DNA of 55,317 nucleotides, from positions 1-55,317 of the forward strand of contig JAABRE010000028.1 of assembly GCA_011391125.1 (NCBI GenBank), read 5' to 3'. The translations under genes and the position numbers were made by a program. This document shows, piece after piece, positions 34,868-43,578 of the stretch. This DNA is from Synechococcales cyanobacterium S06 (GTDB taxonomy: Bacteria; Cyanobacteriota; Cyanobacteriia; Cyanobacteriales; JAABRE01). Positions within the stretch are counted from its first letter, which is position 1; each line of letters starts with the position of its first letter. Below the pieces are notes generated by a model. The model was not told where the DNA came from, searched no databases, and saw only the letters and a program-made list of their open reading frames with translations.

Positions 34868-35833
34868 CTAATCTGTCTTAGTTTTTGTAATTTCTTCTTT
34901 GGTTTTAATTCTAATTAGGGCGGGTTCAAAATCTGGTTGAATTTCTAAAGCTTTTTGATAACTGGCGATCGCCTGATCATCTTGATCTAAATATTCTAAA
35001 GCGCAACCACGATTATACCAACCTTGATAATGATCGGGGCTTAATTGTAGTAATTGATCCCAAGTTGCCACAGATTGTTCCCATTGCTCCAACTGATATA
35101 AGCAAAAAGCCTTATCCTGCAAGGTTTCTTGGGCATCGGCTTTTATTTTGAGTGCTTCATCAAAACAGGCGACAGCTTCTTCAAACTTGTTAAGTTGACC
35201 AAAAGCAGCACCTCGGTTATGCCAAACCGAATCTAAATTGGGGTCAATTTTCAAAGCTTCATCCCAAGAGGCGATCGCTTCGGCCAACATTCCCCCATCA
35301 GCTTGTTGCAATCCCAATTCAAACCAGCCCGCCGCATCCGAGGGCAATTCAGGCGGAAGATTGACAGGAGTAAGGGAGGACTCAGTTTCGGTTAAAGTAG
35401 CATCAGGACCGGAATATTCCCAAATTTCTGGGGTAGCTTGATAGGTTAAAATAGCTCTACCAATCTGATAGGATTTATCGCCTAATTCAGCGAGGGAAGA
35501 AACAGATTGGACTTGTTCCCCAAATCGCATCATGATCGCCCCTAATTGCTGATTGTTGGCCGCATTCGGCATCACTTTTTCTCTAAAGCGATCTAGCCAT
35601 TCCCGCCAATCTTTTTCCTGAGTGCGATCGCTCAATTGGTCAAAAAACTTAACGATTCTACCTTCTTGCCAACCATGACCAACTCCCACCAACAACTGAT
35701 TAAATAAAAACTCATAATCCAAATCAGTTAAAGGGACAAATTCAGGTGCCGTTTTTGGTTTATATTTAGCCTTACCAGCAGAAAATAACCCTTGTAATAA
35801 TTGTTTGAACCATTGCCAAATTTTCTTAAACAT
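34868..35833 (-). CDS. TPR-repeat protein
   Basis: A 321-residue protein. The N-terminal ~150 residues are a helical region of a type seen in cyanobacterial TPR proteins (MFKKIWQWFKQLLQGLFSAG, LDYEFLFNQLLVGVGHGWQE). Residues ~165-310 hold four tetratricopeptide repeats (AAGWFELGLQQADGGMLAEA, DSVWHNRGAAFGQLNKFEEA, AQETLQDKAFCLYQLEQWEQ, YQGWYNRGCALEYLDQDDQA). It probably scaffolds protein contacts; partners are unknown. Two HIP1 octamers lie in the gene. Confidence 0.88.
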   Translation of the reverse strand: MFKKIWQWFKQLLQGLFSAGKAKYKPKTAPEFVPLTDLDYEFLFNQLLVGVGHGWQEGRIVKFFDQLSDRTQEKDWREWLDRFREKVMPNAANNQQLGAIMMRFGEQVQSVSSLAELGDKSYQIGRAILTYQATPEIWEYSGPDATLTETESSLTPVNLPPELPSDAAGWFELGLQQADGGMLAEAIASWDEALKIDPNLDSVWHNRGAAFGQLNKFEEAVACFDEALKIKADAQETLQDKAFCLYQLEQWEQSVATWDQLLQLSPDHYQGWYNRGCALEYLDQDDQAIASYQKALEIQPDFEPALIRIKTKEEITKTKTD

Positions 35834-35958
35834 TTCTATTGATCCTTAAAATTTAATCTAACTTAAAACCTTGCTAAATTATTTTAGTTGATACTTGACA
35901 ATTAACCGTTGTTCTCAAAACTACCCTCTTACTTTTTACGAATTACTTTTTAAGAATT

Positions 35959-37866
35959 ATGTACCAACCCTTACACCATAAATATCGTCCCCAACTTTTT
36001 GCTGATTTAGTCGGTCAAGAGGCGATCGCCACCACCCTAAGTAACGCTTTAACCAACGACAAAATTGCCCCGGCCTATTTATTCACCGGACCAAGGGGAA
36101 CGGGGAAAACCTCAAGTGCGCGGATTTTTGCCAAATCCCTCAACTGTTTAGCCAGTGCCTCCCCAACCCCCACACCTTGCGGAGAATGCGCCGTTTGTGT
36201 TGGTATCACCAACGGTTCAGCCTTAGACGTAATCGAGATTGACGCAGCAAGTAACACCGGTGTTGATAATATCAGAGAAATCATCGAAAGAGCGCAATTT
36301 GCACCGGTACAATGTCGCTACAAAGTCTATGTAATCGACGAGTGCCATATGTTGAGTACGGCCGCATTTAATGCCCTCCTCAAAACCTTAGAAGAACCCC
36401 CCAATCGAGTAATTTTCATTTTAGCAACAACAGATCCTCAGCGAGTTTTACCAACCATTATTTCTCGTTGTCAAAGATTTGATTATCGTCGAATTCCCCT
36501 AGATTCCATGGTAAATCATTTAAAAAATATCGCCACAAAAGAGAATATTAATATTACTTTAGAAGCGCTTACCATCGTGGGACAAATAGCAAATGGAGGG
36601 CTAAGAGACGCAGAAAGTTTATTGGACCAACTAAGTTTACATTCAGGAGAAATTAACATTGATCGAGTCTGGGATTTAGTGGGAGCAGTACCTGAACAAG
36701 ATTTATTTACCTTATTAGAAGCGATTCGAGCTGATAACTCAGAAAAAGTTTTATCCCAATGTCGAAACTTAATGAATCGGGGAAAAGAACCTTTAATTCT
36801 CCTGCAAAATTTAGCCTCATTTTATCTTAATTTATTAATCGCCAAAACAGCACCCTTACGTAATGATTTAGTCGCAGTTACGACTCCAACTTGGGAAAAA
36901 TTATGTCTGGAAGCAGAATATTGGCAGGTTAACCAAATTATTACGGGACAACAAAACTTAAAAAGTAGTGAAGTTCAAATCAAAAACACAACTCAACCTC
37001 GTTTATGGCTAGAAATTACCCTATTAGGATTATTACATTCGGCCTTAATCACACCCAACATAGTAATTACTCAAACTCCTGCTCCCACGGTAACTCCACC
37101 CATCGCGAATAATCCGCCATTTCCTGTTCCAACTACTACAAAAACCCCGGATAATGTAATTCCCATTAATAAGAATAAAGAAGAACCTCCTGTTAATAAT
37201 AAACCTCCTGTAACCGAAGTAAATCAAGAAAATATTTGGCAAAATTTACTTAATCAAGTACAACCCTATACCACCAAAGCATTTTTAGAACAACAATGTT
37301 ATTTAATTAGTTTTAACGGTAATTATCTGGAAATTGCGGTTAAAAATAAGAATCTTTTAAAAATTGCTCAAAGTAAAGCAGTTAATGTGGAAAAAGCACT
37401 TTTATTCCTGACTGGCCATCAAGTAAAAATAGATTTTCAAGTCAGAGATTCTGAGGAAAAAAAAAATAATTACCCCCTAAAAGAGAGTAATTCCTATTCT
37501 GAAACCCCTTTGAGGAGTAAGACTCCTCCCCCTCCTCCTCCTTCTCAACCCCAGACAAGAAAAACTCCTCCTCCCCCAAATTCTGAAACCAAAATTAGTA
37601 ATAAAATTAATCCTACTAATAATGAAATTCAAGAAACTGACATTTTAAATCTCCCAGAAAAAGATACGAACGGTTTTTTTAATAAAGATGAAGAAATTGG
37701 TCTTGATACTGAAAATATTACCGAAAGAATCTTTCAAAAAACTGTCGAAAAATTTACCTATTATTTTAAAGGTGTAATTATTGATTTAGATGATCTATCT
37801 ACACAAATTAAACCCATTTTTACCGATGAAGAATTAGATTTGATACCAGAAAATGATGATCATTAA
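35959..37866 (+). CDS. dnaX: DNA polymerase III subunit gamma/tau
   Basis: Clamp-loader ATPase; the tau form also tethers the polymerase. The 635-residue protein has Walker A GPRGTGKT (residues 44-51), a zinc site with CGECAVC, Walker B VYVIDECHM and sensor motif LATTDP. A long Pro/Thr/Asn-rich linker (~370-420, again 515-545) precedes the tail. A run of ten A at 37457-37466 (codons 500-503) is a candidate slippage site that would yield a ~503-residue gamma form (see the slippage feature). No intein is visible. Confidence 0.95.
   Translation: MYQPLHHKYRPQLFADLVGQEAIATTLSNALTNDKIAPAYLFTGPRGTGKTSSARIFAKSLNCLASASPTPTPCGECAVCVGITNGSALDVIEIDAASNTGVDNIREIIERAQFAPVQCRYKVYVIDECHMLSTAAFNALLKTLEEPPNRVIFILATTDPQRVLPTIISRCQRFDYRRIPLDSMVNHLKNIATKENINITLEALTIVGQIANGGLRDAESLLDQLSLHSGEINIDRVWDLVGAVPEQDLFTLLEAIRADNSEKVLSQCRNLMNRGKEPLILLQNLASFYLNLLIAKTAPLRNDLVAVTTPTWEKLCLEAEYWQVNQIITGQQNLKSSEVQIKNTTQPRLWLEITLLGLLHSALITPNIVITQTPAPTVTPPIANNPPFPVPTTTKTPDNVIPINKNKEEPPVNNKPPVTEVNQENIWQNLLNQVQPYTTKAFLEQQCYLISFNGNYLEIAVKNKNLLKIAQSKAVNVEKALLFLTGHQVKIDFQVRDSEEKKNNYPLKESNSYSETPLRSKTPPPPPPSQPQTRKTPPPPNSETKISNKINPTNNEIQETDILNLPEKDTNGFFNKDEEIGLDTENITERIFQKTVEKFTYYFKGVIIDLDDLSTQIKPIFTDEELDLIPENDDH
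37457..37466 (+). promoter_or_regulatory. dnaX: A10 slippage site in dnaX
   Basis: Ten consecutive A in frame GAA-AAA-AAA-AAT. Insertion of one A gives GAA-AAA-AAA-AAA-TAA; loss of one A leads to TAA four codons after the run. Polymerase slippage at A9 is the known way Thermus dnaX makes its short gamma protein. Confidence 0.55.
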
Positions 37867-37898
37867 TTTTGGTTTGTTTTCACGCAAAGAAGCAAAGA

Positions 37899-39137
37899 TC
37901 ATACTTTTATTTTAATTATTGTGACAGGATTTAAGGGAGATAAACGAGTTAAGTTGGCTACGGAAACCGAGCGGGATATTTGTATTTGTAATAATTGATA
38001 TTCATGATTTTTTTCTGTCAACCAGTTGACAGCAGTTGCGATATTTTCTAAGGTGGCTAATGCTAAGACAATAATTCCCTTTGAGTTAATTTTTTCTACA
38101 CAGATTTCTAAAATTTCGGCTAATTTTCCACTACTCCCTCCAATGAAAATTCGGTCTGGTTTTGGCAATTCTTCTAAGGTTTCTGGTGCTTTTCCCTGTA
38201 TCGCAATTACGTTTTTAACATTTAATTTAGCGCAATTTTTCTTGATTAAACTATTACCTATCGCCGTCTTTTCTAGGGCGTAAATTTGCGAATCTTCACA
38301 CAATCTTCCCATTTCTAATGATACACTTCCTGTACCTGCTCCTATGTCCCAAATTATCTGTTTTGTGCCTAATTCTAACTCCCCTAATACTAAGATTCGG
38401 ATTTCTCTTTTAGTCATTAATCCGGGGCGATCGCCAAAACTGTCAAATACACAATCAGGTAATCCGAATAAGGGCAAATTTTCCCGGTCTAAACTATTAG
38501 ATTCCTCTATTTTTATCAAAATTACAATGTTAAGATTAGCAAAGTTTTCTGACTCTAATTTAGCTAATTTTTCTCCAGTAAAACAGCTAATTTTTTCCGT
38601 ATTTTCATCCCCTAAATTTTCACATACCCAAAATTGATAATTAGTTGGTAAATCCAGCGATAAATACAATTTGGCGATCTCAATGGGATTATTGTTAGTA
38701 TCAGTCAATAAGCCAATTTTTTCTTTACCCTGTTGTAACAAAGGAATTAACTGCTGTAAATCTCGGCCATGTAAACTCATAATTTGAGCATCTTGCCAAG
38801 GTATTTTTACTCGATTAAAAGCCAACTGAATTGAGCTAAAATGGGGATAAAAAGATAATTTAGCTGCGGATATTTCCGCTAATAAATATCTACCTAAACC
38901 AAAAAATAAGGGGTCTCCACTGGTTAAAATAACGATATTTTCCGTCTCAATTATATCTTTAATTTGCCCAATTATCTCCTGAAAATTGCCTAATTTTAAT
39001 TGCTTGGCGGGATGTTCTGCAAAATAACTTAAATGTCTTTCTCCTCCGATTAAAATAGTGGAATTTGCGATAATTTTCCTAACATTTAAACTCAAACCTT
39101 CCACACCATCCAAACCAATTCCTACCACATTAATCAT
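37899..39137 (-). CDS. cobL: Precorrin-6Y C5,15-methyltransferase (decarboxylating), CbiE-CbiT fusion
   Basis: A bifunctional enzyme of the corrin ring pathway. Residues ~1-205 are the CbiE tetrapyrrole methylase (MINVVGIGLDGVEGLSLNVR, TSGDPLFFGLGRYLL, SLHGRDL). Residues ~225-410 are the CbiT methyltransferase/decarboxylase (MTKREIRILVLGELELGTKQ, IWDIGAGTGSVSLEMGRL, PDRIFIGGSSGKL). It methylates C5 and C15 and decarboxylates the acetate at C12. cobH lies 365 bp upstream on the same strand. The spacer holds three ACTGTSACAGT motifs but no B12 riboswitch that I could recognise. Confidence 0.94.
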   Translation of the reverse strand: MINVVGIGLDGVEGLSLNVRKIIANSTILIGGERHLSYFAEHPAKQLKLGNFQEIIGQIKDIIETENIVILTSGDPLFFGLGRYLLAEISAAKLSFYPHFSSIQLAFNRVKIPWQDAQIMSLHGRDLQQLIPLLQQGKEKIGLLTDTNNNPIEIAKLYLSLDLPTNYQFWVCENLGDENTEKISCFTGEKLAKLESENFANLNIVILIKIEESNSLDRENLPLFGLPDCVFDSFGDRPGLMTKREIRILVLGELELGTKQIIWDIGAGTGSVSLEMGRLCEDSQIYALEKTAIGNSLIKKNCAKLNVKNVIAIQGKAPETLEELPKPDRIFIGGSSGKLAEILEICVEKINSKGIIVLALATLENIATAVNWLTEKNHEYQLLQIQISRSVSVANLTRLSPLNPVTIIKIKV

Positions 39138-39248
39138 TGTTATTATTATCTCTTGAAAGTTGCTAAAAATCCAATTTTTGAATTAATTAATATTTTTACT
39201 TTTGGGAGTTTTCCTAATTGATCCAAGAGCATTTTTCGCTATCTAATA

Positions 39249-39359
39249 CTGTCACAGTTGCTATTGCTCATTATCCCTAAAAATAGCTTATAACCTATAT
39301 CAGACAAAGCTTTGAGTCACTGTCACAGTTTTAGCGATTTTCCTTAATTGTGACAGTTG
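39249..39359. promoter_or_regulatory. Three ACTGTSACAGT near-palindromes upstream of cobL
   Basis: CTGTCACAGTT at 39249-39259, CTGTCACAGTT at 39320-39330 and TTGTGACAGTT at 39349-39359 (inverted version of the same near-palindrome). They lie 112-222 bp upstream of the cobL start in the cobH-cobL spacer and could be operators. The remainder of the spacer holds a TTTGCG repeat at 39423-39462 and nothing else recognisable. Confidence 0.4.
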
Positions 39360-39419
39360 AATATTTTATCATGTAATGGTGGTTGAAAAATTAGTCTGTA
39401 TTTAGATTCCTAAAAATCA

Positions 39420-39462
39420 ACCTTGCGCCTTCTTTGCGCCTTAGCGCCTTTGCGTGAGAAAG
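39420..39462. repeat. Dispersed CTTTGCGCCTTAGCGCC repeat
   Basis: ACCTTGCGCCTTCTTTGCGCC followed by TTAGCGCCTTTGCGTGAGAA. Same family as the copies near 6788 and 30330. It lies directly after the cobH stop. Confidence 0.7.
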
Positions 39463-39502
39463 AAACCTTGAACTTAAGCCTTGACATTTGCACAAAAATA
39501 TG

Positions 39503-40123
39503 CTATGAAGCCGCCAAAATTAACAGGGCATTGAGGATTGCCGAAGCAACGGGCGAACCTCCTTTGCGCCCTTTCACCAATATTTGTGGTATGGCTGTAT
39601 TTGCCAAAATCCGCTTCGATTCTTCAACCTTGACGAAACCAACAGGAGCGCCAATAATCAAAGTTGGCTTAAGAGCCGATACCTCGACTTGCTGACAGAG
39701 AGCAATTAAAGCCGTGGGAGCATTGCCGATCACATAAACAGCTTGGGGATATTGCTGAAAGCATTGCAACATACCAGTTTCAGTACGAGTTTTTCCCGGG
39801 GATGCAGTGGAAATGTTTTCCACCGCGGCGATGATGGGGTTGTGGAAAGTTTTGCCAACGAGGGTGGCAATCCCTTGTCTGACCATTGTCACATCAGTAA
39901 CAATGGGGATACCTTGACGGAGGGCATTTATACCAGACTCGATCGCTGTATGACTAAACTGTAATAAATTGAGATAGTCAAAATCAGCACTTGCGTGAAT
40001 AACTCGACGAATGATGGCATATTCTGAGGGGGGAAAATTACTTTTTATTTCCCCAATTTCCGCATCAATAATGGCAAAACTTTCCTTAACAATGGGATGA
40101 TTTAGTGTTATTTTGCTGACCAT
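39503..40123 (-). CDS. cobH: Precorrin-8X methylmutase
   Basis: Moves the methyl group from C11 to C12 to form hydrogenobyrinate/cobyrinate, a step near the end of corrin ring synthesis. The 206-residue protein has HPIVKESFAIIDAEIG at the start, the catalytic-His region RRVIHASADFDYLNLL, and the substrate loops TDVTMVRQGI and IGAPVGFVKVEESKR. Its start overlaps the end of the upstream 2H-phosphoesterase gene by 16 bp, indicating co-transcription. cobL follows after a 365-bp spacer. Confidence 0.95.
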   Translation of the reverse strand: MVSKITLNHPIVKESFAIIDAEIGEIKSNFPPSEYAIIRRVIHASADFDYLNLLQFSHTAIESGINALRQGIPIVTDVTMVRQGIATLVGKTFHNPIIAAVENISTASPGKTRTETGMLQCFQQYPQAVYVIGNAPTALIALCQQVEVSALKPTLIIGAPVGFVKVEESKRILANTAIPQILVKGRKGGSPVASAILNALLILAAS

Positions 40124-40890
40124 GTTATTTTAGGATAACTGTGATCCCAGTTATAGGTAATCATGTCTTCAAATTGACGCAATTCCACTCGATTAATCGT
40201 CAGAGAAGGGGACTCTTTTTCGATCCATTGTTCGTTTAGCTCATCTAAAATTGAGAGGAAAGATTCCTTATCTAAACTATCAGGAATTTCGCCGAAATAA
40301 CCTAAACTAATGTGAGCAGTAAAATCATATTGTTGCTCGATTCCTAGGGCAACCAAACTAGGATTTTGGTAAATGCAACGGCGTAATGACATAATTTGAT
40401 TATAATTAAATTCATGATCTGGTACAAGGGAAACCACGATTGCTCTGGGGAAAACTGTTAATCCTAATAATTGGAATTTAAGAGGATAAACAGTGGAAAA
40501 AGAGCTGGTATAATCTTCAAAACTCTGGGCAATATTTGCCTTTAATTGAGTAGAAAATTCGGGGTTATTATTAACAACTTCCCGATAGTCATTATCCCAA
40601 ATTAAATCAGCAATAGTTAGGTGAAAAGTTGACGGGGGTAAAGGAATAAGTAAACCGGAGGGCAACTTTTCTAATAATTGTTGTTGTAATAACTGTAATT
40701 GTTGATAAAACTGATTATTTTCTTGGTCATGTTCCCAAGTGGGAGTCATAACAGTATAACCAGGAAAAGATACCGGTTTTTCCCCATCAAATTTAGCGGA
40801 TTTACAAATATTTTCTAATTGTTGTTGATGGGTTTTTGGGAGAATAGTTGGTGCTACTCTATTAATATAATTTTGATAGTTATTGTCCAA
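40108..40890 (-). CDS. DUF1868-type 2H phosphoesterase superfamily protein
   Basis: A 260-residue protein with the two HxT/S motifs of the 2H (LigT-like) fold: TFHLTIADL near residue 107 and FTAHISLGYF near residue 192. These would hydrolyse 2',3'-cyclic or related phosphodiesters. Overall pattern matches DUF1868. The start appears to be TTG (MDNNYQNYINRVAP) with AGAGGT eight bases upstream; the next ATG, at residue 48, would cut into the conserved domain. It is divergent from holA with only 23 bp between start codons. Confidence 0.82.
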   Translation of the reverse strand: MDNNYQNYINRVAPTILPKTHQQQLENICKSAKFDGEKPVSFPGYTVMTPTWEHDQENNQFYQQLQLLQQQLLEKLPSGLLIPLPPSTFHLTIADLIWDNDYREVVNNNPEFSTQLKANIAQSFEDYTSSFSTVYPLKFQLLGLTVFPRAIVVSLVPDHEFNYNQIMSLRRCIYQNPSLVALGIEQQYDFTAHISLGYFGEIPDSLDKESFLSILDELNEQWIEKESPSLTINRVELRQFEDMITYNWDHSYPKITWSAK

Positions 40891-40913
40891 TGTAAATTTA
40901 CCTCTTAATAATT

Positions 40914-41888
40914 ATGCCAATTTATTTTTTTTGGGGCGAAGATGATTTCGCCATTTCCCAAGCTGTTAAGGAGCTAGAAAAGTCAACACTTGATCCGAAT
41001 TGGTTGCAATTTAACTATAATCGCATCGACGGAGAACAAGGGACGGCGGTAATTGAAGCTTTAAACCAATGTATGACTCCCGTTTTTGGTATGGGAGGGC
41101 GTTTAATTTGGTTAGCTGAAACTAGCTTATGTCAGACTTGTCCAGATGATATTTTAGCGGAATTAGAGCGCACTTTACCCCAAATTCCCGAATTCTCCCA
41201 TTTTTTGTTAACTTCGGCGAAAAAGCCAGATGGAAAACTTAAATCAACAAAATTATTGACTCAGTATGGGCAGGTTAAGGAGTTTTCGCCAATTTCGCCT
41301 TGGAATACGGAAGCAATTTTAAAACGAGTCAAGGAAGTGGCCACGGAAATGGAAGTCAAGTTGACTCCGAGTGCGGCAGAATTATTAGCGGAGTCTGTGG
41401 GTAATGATATTCGGCAATTATGCAATGAATTGGAAAAATTGAGCCTTTTTAGCCCAAATCAGACTATTGACAGGGATGTAGTTGCCAACTTGGTCAGGTG
41501 TAACACTCACAATAGTTTACAGTTAGCCGGTGCTATTCGTCAAGGAATGTCCTCGGAAGCGTTGACTTTAGTTCAGGATTTAATGACCCAAAATGAGCCA
41601 GCTTTAAGGATTATAGCCACTTTGGTGGGGCAGTTTAGAACTTGGACAATTATTAAATTGATGCAGGAAGCAGGGGAAAAAGACGAAAAGGTCATTGCTG
41701 CGGCAGCTGAATTAAGCAATCCCAAACGGCTGCATTTTTTGCGTCAAGAAATTAATCACCTTTCTTCGCGACAATTATTAGCTACTTTGCCCATATTATT
41801 AGAGTTGGAAGCTAGTTTAAAACTAGGAGGTGAACCTATTTCTACTTTACAAACAAAGGTGATTCAACTTTGTCAAATTTGTCGTTAA
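40914..41888 (+). CDS. holA: DNA polymerase III subunit delta
   Basis: Clamp-loader delta subunit that opens the beta clamp. The 324-residue protein shows the N-terminal family signature MPIYFFWGEDDFAISQAVKE, the beta-binding region GMGGRLIWL, the central SAAELLAESVGNDIRQLCNE-like segment and the C-terminal collar domain NPKRLHFLRQEI. Only 23 bp separate it from the divergent DUF1868 gene, so its promoter probably lies inside that gene. dnaX lies 3 kb away. Confidence 0.93.
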   Translation: MPIYFFWGEDDFAISQAVKELEKSTLDPNWLQFNYNRIDGEQGTAVIEALNQCMTPVFGMGGRLIWLAETSLCQTCPDDILAELERTLPQIPEFSHFLLTSAKKPDGKLKSTKLLTQYGQVKEFSPISPWNTEAILKRVKEVATEMEVKLTPSAAELLAESVGNDIRQLCNELEKLSLFSPNQTIDRDVVANLVRCNTHNSLQLAGAIRQGMSSEALTLVQDLMTQNEPALRIIATLVGQFRTWTIIKLMQEAGEKDEKVIAAAAELSNPKRLHFLRQEINHLSSRQLLATLPILLELEASLKLGGEPISTLQTKVIQLCQICR

Positions 41889-41937
41889 AGGGGAACTTTT
41901 TATCGTGACAATACTTCACATAAATTACAGTTAAATT

Positions 41938-42423
41938 ATGGCCAAAAAAATGATGTTATTAACTAGAAACTTGTCTCACCAATTAACCCAGATTACCTTA
42001 ACAACTACTTTAGCAATTACTGGAATGATGATGGGAATTATTCCCGAATTTGATCACAATTTTGCCCGCTTAAATTGGGGTTATCAAGTAGTAGCTCAAA
42101 CTATTACCAATGAAGAAATTGATAATTATGCCAAAGCAGTTTTGAACATAGAACCATTGCGACAACAAGCATTTAATGATATAGAAAAAATCATGGGCAC
42201 AAATAGTATTAATAATATTACCTGTGACCAACCTCAATCTTTAAATAGTCTAAATCGAGATGCGAGATCAATTGCTCAAGATTATTGTCAATCTTCTCAG
42301 AAAATAGTCGAAAATACGGGGTTAACTGCTAAAAAATTTAATGAAATAACCCAAATCGCCCAATCAAATCAAGACTTACAAAGACGGATTCAAAATGCCA
42401 TGATTCAACTAAGAAATAAGTAA
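41938..42423 (+). CDS. Exported DUF4168 protein
   Basis: A 161-residue protein with an N-terminal signal (residues ~1-52, hydrophobic TTTLAITGMMMGIIPEF, then VVAQTITNEE). The mature part is a helical DUF4168-like domain (EEIDNYAKAVLNIEPLRQQA..., NRDARSIAQDYCQSSQKIV, LTAKKFNEITQIAQSNQDLQ). Two cysteines in it could form a disulfide. The location is probably periplasm; function is unknown. It ends 4 bp before ureE. Confidence 0.85.
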   Translation: MAKKMMLLTRNLSHQLTQITLTTTLAITGMMMGIIPEFDHNFARLNWGYQVVAQTITNEEIDNYAKAVLNIEPLRQQAFNDIEKIMGTNSINNITCDQPQSLNSLNRDARSIAQDYCQSSQKIVENTGLTAKKFNEITQIAQSNQDLQRRIQNAMIQLRNK

Positions 42424-42427
42424 ACTT

Positions 42428-42901
42428 ATGTTAGTATTTGAACAAATTTTAGGCAAAGAAAAAGATGCTTATTTCTCTTTACAAGACCTTCTAACTGATG
42501 AGAAAACAAGGGAAAATATCTTAATATTATCCCTGAAAGCCGAAGATAGAAGTCGCACTCGGTATCGCTTTCAGAGTGATGACGGGCAGGATTTATGTCT
42601 TAGGTTGGCGAGAGGAACTGTCTTAGATGATGGGGATTTATTACAGGCCAATACAGGAGAATATTTAATCATTAAAGCTAGGGCTGAAGATGTTTTAACT
42701 ATAACGTCACCGGATTATTTACAACTAATTAAAGCTGCTTATCACCTGGGTAATCGTCATACTCCCTGCGAAATTACTCCTATTTATTTAAGAATAGGTT
42801 TTGATCCCATTTTAGCAAAAATGCTGGCCGAATTAGGCTTGGAAATTACTCAGGAAACTGTGGCTTTTTATCCACAAAAAGGAGCTTATCAACACCCATG
42901 A
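42428..42901 (+). CDS. ureE: Urease accessory protein UreE
   Basis: Nickel metallochaperone for urease. The 157-residue protein has the peptide-binding N-terminal domain and a C-terminal metal-binding domain with AYHLGNRHTPCEI, whose GNRH motif is the family hallmark. The His-rich tail of enteric UreE is absent; only QHP remains, as is usual outside enterics. It overlaps ureF by 4 bp (ATGA). Urease structural genes and ureG/ureD are not in the window. Confidence 0.94.
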   Translation: MLVFEQILGKEKDAYFSLQDLLTDEKTRENILILSLKAEDRSRTRYRFQSDDGQDLCLRLARGTVLDDGDLLQANTGEYLIIKARAEDVLTITSPDYLQLIKAAYHLGNRHTPCEITPIYLRIGFDPILAKMLAELGLEITQETVAFYPQKGAYQHP

Positions 42902-43575
42902 TTTCCTCAGAAAAACTGTTAGTTTTATTGCAATTAGTTAGCCCCGGATTGCCCATCGGAGCTTACAATTATTCCGAGGGATTAGAAACATTAATTAGCC
43001 AGAATGTTATTGACAAAAAACAAGATTTGTGCTCTTGGTTAACATCAGAATTGCGCTATGGTTCTATTAGGGTAGAAACGGCAATTATTCCGCGAATCTA
43101 TCACAGTTTAAACACCGGAGAATTGGCGAAATTAACTTACTGGAATAATTGGTTATCTGCTGCAAGAGAAACCCGAGAATTACGAGCACAAAATTGGCAG
43201 ATGGGACAATCTTTTCTCAAATTACTGTTAAATTTAGAACCAAAAATAGGCGATATTTCTTTAGAGTTAAAACCTCCTTATAATTATGTGGTTATATGGG
43301 CGATCGCTGTTTATGTTTGGCAAATTGACCCAAAGATTGCCGTAATTAGCTATCTCCATAATTGGACGGCTAATTTAGTCAATACGGGAGTAAAACTGCT
43401 GCCATTGGGGCAAACTTCAGGGCAACAAATCCTCTTTGAACTAAATAAAATTATCCCAGAAATAAGCGAAGAAATCTTACAATTAGAGGATGATAATTTA
43501 AGTAGTTGTAATTGGGGATTAGCTTTAGCAAGTATGAATCATGAAACCTTATATAGCCGTTTATTCAGAAGTTAA
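42898..43575 (+). CDS. ureF: Urease accessory protein UreF
   Basis: All-helical 225-residue partner of UreD and UreG in nickel insertion into urease. Conserved SPGLPIGAYNYSEGLE near residue 18, the ETRELRAQNWQMGQSF stretch and the C-terminal LALASMNHETLYSRLFRS are present. Its ATG overlaps the ureE stop. A membrane transporter gene follows after 3 bp. Confidence 0.94.
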   Translation: MISSEKLLVLLQLVSPGLPIGAYNYSEGLETLISQNVIDKKQDLCSWLTSELRYGSIRVETAIIPRIYHSLNTGELAKLTYWNNWLSAARETRELRAQNWQMGQSFLKLLLNLEPKIGDISLELKPPYNYVVIWAIAVYVWQIDPKIAVISYLHNWTANLVNTGVKLLPLGQTSGQQILFELNKIIPEISEEILQLEDDNLSSCNWGLALASMNHETLYSRLFRS

Positions 43576-43578
43576 TTA

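Noticed and set aside
39138-39502. Cobalamin riboswitch between cobH and cobL
   Set aside because: No B12-box or typical helices were recognised on the minus strand; only symmetric short motifs and a dispersed repeat.
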